The position numbers were made by a program, and so were the translations under genes. Shown here in pieces: positions 60,831 to 64,000 of a stretch of 64,000 nucleotides of DNA. The notes beneath the pieces were generated by a model, which was not told where the DNA came from, searched no databases, and saw nothing but the letters and a program-made list of their open reading frames with translations. The stretch is taken from positions 4,332,946-4,396,945 of the forward strand of contig NZ_CP119546.1 in assembly GCF_029277985.1 (NCBI RefSeq). The letters run 5' to 3'. Numbering within the stretch: the stretch's first letter is position 1; each line of letters opens with the position of its first letter. The DNA is from Providencia stuartii (lineage in GTDB: Bacteria; Pseudomonadota; Gammaproteobacteria; Enterobacterales; Enterobacteriaceae).

Positions 60831-60864
60831 AAAAAATTAAGGCGGTCCGTAATGGCCGCCTTAA
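60831..60864 (-). terminator. Rho-independent terminator after yidC
   Basis: TTAAGGCGG (60837-60845) and CCGCCTTAA (60856-60864) form a perfect 9-bp stem. On the minus strand TTTTTT follows. It ends the rpmH-rnpA-yidD-yidC transcript just before mnmE. Confidence 0.88.
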
Positions 60865-60907
60865 TACTATATCCTTAAGTGGCCTTTCGGCTCACCTAAG
60901 ATTGAGA

Positions 60908-62557
60908 TTATTTTTTCTCTTTTTTATCGCGACTATGTAGACCACGTTTTTCCAGACCACGATAAATAATCTGTTGCTGGATGATGGTCACTAAGTTACT
61001 CACGATATAGTACAGTACCAGACCTGATGGGAACCACAGGAAGAAGATAGTGAATACGACCGGCATATAGGTCATAATCTTCTGCTGCATTGGGTCTGTC
61101 ACCGCCGTTGGCGACATTTTCTGAATAACGAACATCGTCACACCCATTAATACTGGCAGGATGTAGTATGGGTCTTGTGCTGACAAGTCCTGAATCCAAC
61201 CAAAGAATGGGGCATGACGTAGCTCAACAGAGCCCATCAACATGTAATAAAGTGCAAGGAAGATTGGCATTTGGATAAGTAGCGGTAAACAACCACCTAG
61301 TGGGTTTACTTTTTCTGCCTTATACAACGCCATCATTTCTTGGCTCATGCGCTGTTTATCATCACCAATACGCTCACGCATCGCAGCCAGTTTTGGTTGC
61401 AGTAAACGCATTTTCGCCATTGATGTGTACTGAGCTTTTGTCAGCGGGTACATGATACCACGGACGATAAAGGTAATAACGATGATAGCAATACCCCAGT
61501 TACCGACAAAACCGTGAATGAATTTCAACAGCTTGAACAGTGGCTGAGAGATAAACCATAACCAACCGTAATCAACAGTTAAATCTAAGTGAGGAGCAAC
61601 TTCAGCCATCTCTGATTGGATTTCAGGACCAACCCATAATGTAGATGAATAAGTTCCAGCACCATTAGCCGCAATAGTCATTGGCTCACTCTTATAACCA
61701 ATGATGGCTGACTGTTTATCAAGGTCAATGGTATAGAAAGTGCTTTTTTCGTTGCTAGCAGGGATCCATGCGGTTGCAAAATATTGTTGCAACATCGCTA
61801 TCCAGCCACCTTTCGTTGTGATATTCAGGTTTTTATCTTCAATATCACTAAAGCTATATTTTTTATAGTTAGTTTCATCTGAAGAATAAGCAGCACCGCG
61901 ATAAGTATGTAAGGCGAAGTTGCTACTACCTGTATCACGTTCTTTTGGTAATTGAATTGTTTGTTTCAATTGACCAAAGAAGGCGAGATTTAAAGGTTGT
62001 GCTGTTGGGTTTTGAATATTGTATTCAACATCAACAGTATACTGGCCGCGTTTCAAGACATAGGTTTTTTGATAAACCACACCGTCTTTATCGGTGAATG
62101 TCATTGGCACACGCAGCTCATTTTGGCCATCTTGTAATACGAAGCTTGATTCAGCCGTGGTATACACAGGACGTTGACCATTATTATTCGCTGGGTTGTC
62201 TGGACCGTGTTGGCCAATCAGACCACTTTGAGCCTGATAAAGAAAGTCAGGCGCCGTTTCCAATAGACGGAAAGGGTCTTCTGAATGAAGGGTTGCAGGA
62301 TAGGCTAACAAGTCAGCCTCATCGATATCACCACCACGAGTATTGATGCGTAAATCTAACACATCTGTTTTCACTGTGATCAGCTTACCTTGCCCACTGC
62401 TCGTCACAGTTTGGGAATCACTGCTTGGCATATCTGTTCGTTGTGCCGTTTGGACAGTTTTTATATCCTGAGCAGCTTTATCGCTCTCCCAGGCCTGCCA
62501 TACTAAGAACGAAACAAATAGCAAAGCGATGAGTAGAAGATTGCGTTGCGAATCCAT
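60908..62557 (-). CDS. yidC: Membrane protein insertase YidC
   Basis: YidC inserts and folds inner-membrane proteins, alone or with SecYEG. The 549-residue protein has an N-terminal membrane anchor ([17 protein letters not shown]), a large periplasmic beta-sandwich domain (about residues 60-345) and five C-terminal transmembrane segments (from about residue 350) with the hydrophilic-groove arginine in [10 protein letters not shown] near residue 370. The lysine-rich tail is present. It lies two bases after yidD in the rpmH operon. Confidence 0.97.
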   Translation of the reverse strand: MDSQRNLLLIALLFVSFLVWQAWESDKAAQDIKTVQTAQRTDMPSSDSQTVTSSGQGKLITVKTDVLDLRINTRGGDIDEADLLAYPATLHSEDPFRLLETAPDFLYQAQSGLIGQHGPDNPANNNGQRPVYTTAESSFVLQDGQNELRVPMTFTDKDGVVYQKTYVLKRGQYTVDVEYNIQNPTAQPLNLAFFGQLKQTIQLPKERDTGSSNFALHTYRGAAYSSDETNYKKYSFSDIEDKNLNITTKGGWIAMLQQYFATAWIPASNEKSTFYTIDLDKQSAIIGYKSEPMTIAANGAGTYSSTLWVGPEIQSEMAEVAPHLDLTVDYGWLWFISQPLFKLLKFIHGFVGNWGIAIIVITFIVRGIMYPLTKAQYTSMAKMRLLQPKLAAMRERIGDDKQRMSQEMMALYKAEKVNPLGGCLPLLIQMPIFLALYYMLMGSVELRHAPFFGWIQDLSAQDPYYILPVLMGVTMFVIQKMSPTAVTDPMQQKIMTYMPVVFTIFFLWFPSGLVLYYIVSNLVTIIQQQIIYRGLEKRGLHSRDKKEKK

Positions 62558-62559
62558 CG

Positions 62560-62820
62560 TTATAATTCTCTATTATCATCGTTTTTTTTAGGCGGAACAG
62601 GATCGTCTCCACCAGCGTGTAAAGGGTGGCATTTTAATACGCGTTTCGCCGTTAACCAACTACCTTTTAACATTCCAAACCTGCGCAATGCCTCAATTCC
62701 ATAATTTGAACAAGTTGGATTGAAACGGCAACGTGGCCCTAACAGCGGGCTAATTGCCAATTGGTATCCCCTAATCAAGCCAATCAGGAGTTTTGAGCCA
62801 AGCGACAGTGTCGACGCCAT
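62560..62820 (-). CDS. yidD: Membrane protein insertion efficiency factor YidD
   Basis: An 86-residue membrane-associated protein that helps YidC-dependent insertion. It has the family start with an amphipathic helix ([18 protein letters not shown]), [15 protein letters not shown] near residue 32 and [14 protein letters not shown] near residue 63. Its start overlaps rnpA by 37 bases, as in other enterics. Confidence 0.95.
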   Translation of the reverse strand: MASTLSLGSKLLIGLIRGYQLAISPLLGPRCRFNPTCSNYGIEALRRFGMLKGSWLTAKRVLKCHPLHAGGDDPVPPKKNDDNREL

Positions 62821-63143
62821 AATTTACCCAATGCTTCCGTGATTTGTTGATTATCGAGATTAGAAACCCCTTTTCTTACCAATACCACAAAATCCATTGG
62901 CGGTAACTCGTGTTGATGCAAACGAAAATATTCACGCGCTAATCGTTTAATTCGATTTCGCTCATGAGCTCGTTTAACATTTTTTTTAGCGATGGTAAGA
63001 CCGATGCGGGGATGCCCCAGCTCGTTTAGGCGACCAAGGATTGTTATCTCTGGGGAACTCGCCCTCTGCGGCTGCTTAAAGACATTATCGAAATGCCTGG
63101 GAGTTAGCAAACGTAACTCCCGGGTAAAAGCGAGCTTAACCAC
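62784..63143 (-). CDS. rnpA: Ribonuclease P protein component
   Basis: RnpA binds the RNase P RNA and helps it mature tRNA 5' ends. The 119-residue protein has the RNR-type motif ahead of [13 protein letters not shown] (near residue 62) and the N-terminal aromatic residues RHFDNVF that contact the tRNA leader. It follows rpmH by 21 bases and overlaps yidD. Confidence 0.96.
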   Translation of the reverse strand: MVKLAFTRELRLLTPRHFDNVFKQPQRASSPEITILGRLNELGHPRIGLTIAKKNVKRAHERNRIKRLAREYFRLHQHELPPMDFVVLVRKGVSNLDNQQITEALGKLWRRHCRLAQNS

Positions 63144-63164
63144 TGGAATAGAGGGCTAGCTTTA

Positions 63165-63320
<156 letters not shown>

Positions 63321-63420
63321 CTAACTTTAAAATTTATTACTGATTCAGTAAACGCGTTGGCAACCAGTGGAAACTGATTTACACCTGTGCCTCTATCGCA
63401 ACAATATAGAAAGAGGCAGG

Positions 63421-63450
63421 ATTGTAATAAAACATAGGGGGTCACGTCAA
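63421..63450 (-). promoter_or_regulatory. Sigma70 promoter of rpmH-rnpA
   Basis: On the minus strand TTGACG (-35, 63445-63450) and TACAAT (-10, 63421-63426) are separated by 18 bases. Transcription would begin near 63414, about 105 bases before rpmH. Confidence 0.75.
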
Positions 63451-63707
63451 TGAAATGACGCAATCAAACCACTTTTATTTATAGCCTGGCTGACAGGTTT
63501 GCTGACATATGCTGCAACAGCGAATGAAGCTTAAAGCCCATAATTTACTTTAAATTAGTTCATTATGAAAACAACTTCAATGCGCTATACAGGGTGGGAG
63601 ATTATACGGACTCCACCTCAAAGCGCAAGGATCATCGAGCGATCTAAAAATATTTTTTGATCCTTAGAGAATATTTTCCATAAATCGTCTAAAGTTATCC
63701 CCAGCTT

Positions 63708-63716
63708 TGTGGAAAA
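63708..63716 (-). promoter_or_regulatory. DnaA box
   Basis: TGTGGAAAA on the plus strand is TTTTCCACA on the minus strand, matching TTWTNCACA. It is the most distal of the three boxes from dnaA. Confidence 0.65.
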
Positions 63717-63781
63717 AATGTCGCGGATCGAGATCAAAGTGCGCGTTACTCCTATAACCGCATTGTCTTACCACATTTACC

Positions 63782-63790
63782 TGTGGATAA
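63782..63790 (-). promoter_or_regulatory. DnaA box, perfect R1-type
   Basis: TGTGGATAA on the plus strand is TTATCCACA on the minus strand, the strongest DnaA-binding nonamer. Its place upstream of dnaA supports autoregulation. Confidence 0.85.
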
Positions 63791-63803
63791 AAAGCATAAA
63801 AAC

Positions 63804-63812
63804 TGTGTAAAA
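63804..63812 (-). promoter_or_regulatory. DnaA box
   Basis: TGTGTAAAA on the plus strand is TTTTACACA on the minus strand, matching TTWTNCACA. It lies 22 bases from the perfect box, start to start, about two helical turns. Confidence 0.65.
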
Positions 63813-64000
63813 GAATGAAGATCTCTTGCCAATTTTACGGTATGATCTCCGGTCACATTTCCGATCTGAGGATCGGGAAAATACGTTGAGTAAAAATGAA
63901 TCACATGAGCTTCGCTGGGACTTGTATAAAGCGCCAGTAAAAATTCTTTGCTTAATCTGTACTTCTTTTGTTTCATTGATCTTGTTTAGGGGAGTCCACC

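Larger units (their letters stand above)
63600..64000 (+). promoter_or_regulatory. dnaA upstream control region
   Basis: The last 400 bases hold no gene. They contain ten GATC Dam sites (63630, 63641, 63659, 63726, 63732, 63820, 63844, 63863, 63871 and 63978), three DnaA boxes and a CCGATC-TGAG-GATCGG hairpin at 63861-63874. AGGGGAGTCCACC at the very end looks like the ribosome binding site of dnaA, whose start should lie just beyond base 64000. This is the autoregulated, SeqA/Dam-sensitive dnaA promoter region rather than oriC, which in enterics lies elsewhere. Confidence 0.7.

Noticed and set aside
63600..64000. Chromosomal origin oriC at the dnaA-rpmH gap
   Set aside because: Only three DnaA boxes and no clear AT-rich 13-mer array; enteric oriC lies near mnmG instead.

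Overview
The window looks like chromosome from a low-GC enteric gammaproteobacterium of the Morganellaceae, most likely Providencia. This rests on E. coli-like housekeeping blocks (coaD-mutM, rpmBG-radC-coaBC-dut-slmA-pyrE-rph-yicC, and rpmH-rnpA-yidD-yidC-mnmE next to dnaA) set in AT-rich DNA, with a lipopolysaccharide core locus placed between mutM and rpmG. The genus is inferred from content and protein resemblance; no search was run.

Layout: 1-1160, the 3' part of coaD and mutM. 1365-11343, the LPS core locus: waaQ, waaG, waaP, three GT8 glycosyltransferases, one GT4 glycosyltransferase and two separate O-antigen-ligase-like membrane proteins. 11541-18591, ribosomal proteins L33 and L28, DNA, cofactor and nucleotide genes. 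19078-25776, accessory metabolism: a Fur-box-linked siderophore-binding protein, a purine nucleoside cluster (phosphorylase, EamA carrier, NupG/XapB permease) with a divergent ROK regulator, and thiM. 25817-28938, a second surface-sugar group: a WaaY-like kinase, ugd and a UDP-sugar C4-epimerase. 29071-33344, a yegUVW-like operon (PfkB kinase, NCS1 permease, a frameshifted ADP-ribosylglycohydrolase) with a divergent GntR regulator. 33468-35610, a two-domain molbindin and an LTA-synthase-like sulfatase.

35706-56029 is the most coherent functional block. A selenocysteine formate dehydrogenase (fdoGHI) and its maturation genes (fdhD, fdhE, selA, selB) bracket an oxalate module. That module has two formyl-CoA:oxalate CoA-transferases, oxalyl-CoA decarboxylase, a YfdV-like carrier, a double-domain nitrilase homologue, an unusual ion channel and a DUF1275 membrane protein. 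It separates fdoI from fdhE, which are adjacent in E. coli. Oxalate decarboxylated here would yield formate, the substrate of the surrounding dehydrogenase, so the region reads as an oxalate-to-formate-to-CO2 respiratory supercluster.

57044-59342 holds a DarT/DarG DNA ADP-ribosylation system with two different DarT-family genes in front of one DarG macrodomain antitoxin. This three-gene form is the best candidate in the window for an under-described system. The window ends with mnmE, yidC, yidD, rnpA and rpmH. After them comes a GATC-rich intergenic region with DnaA boxes that stops just before the expected start of dnaA.

No rRNA, tRNA, insertion sequence, prophage or CRISPR array was recognised.
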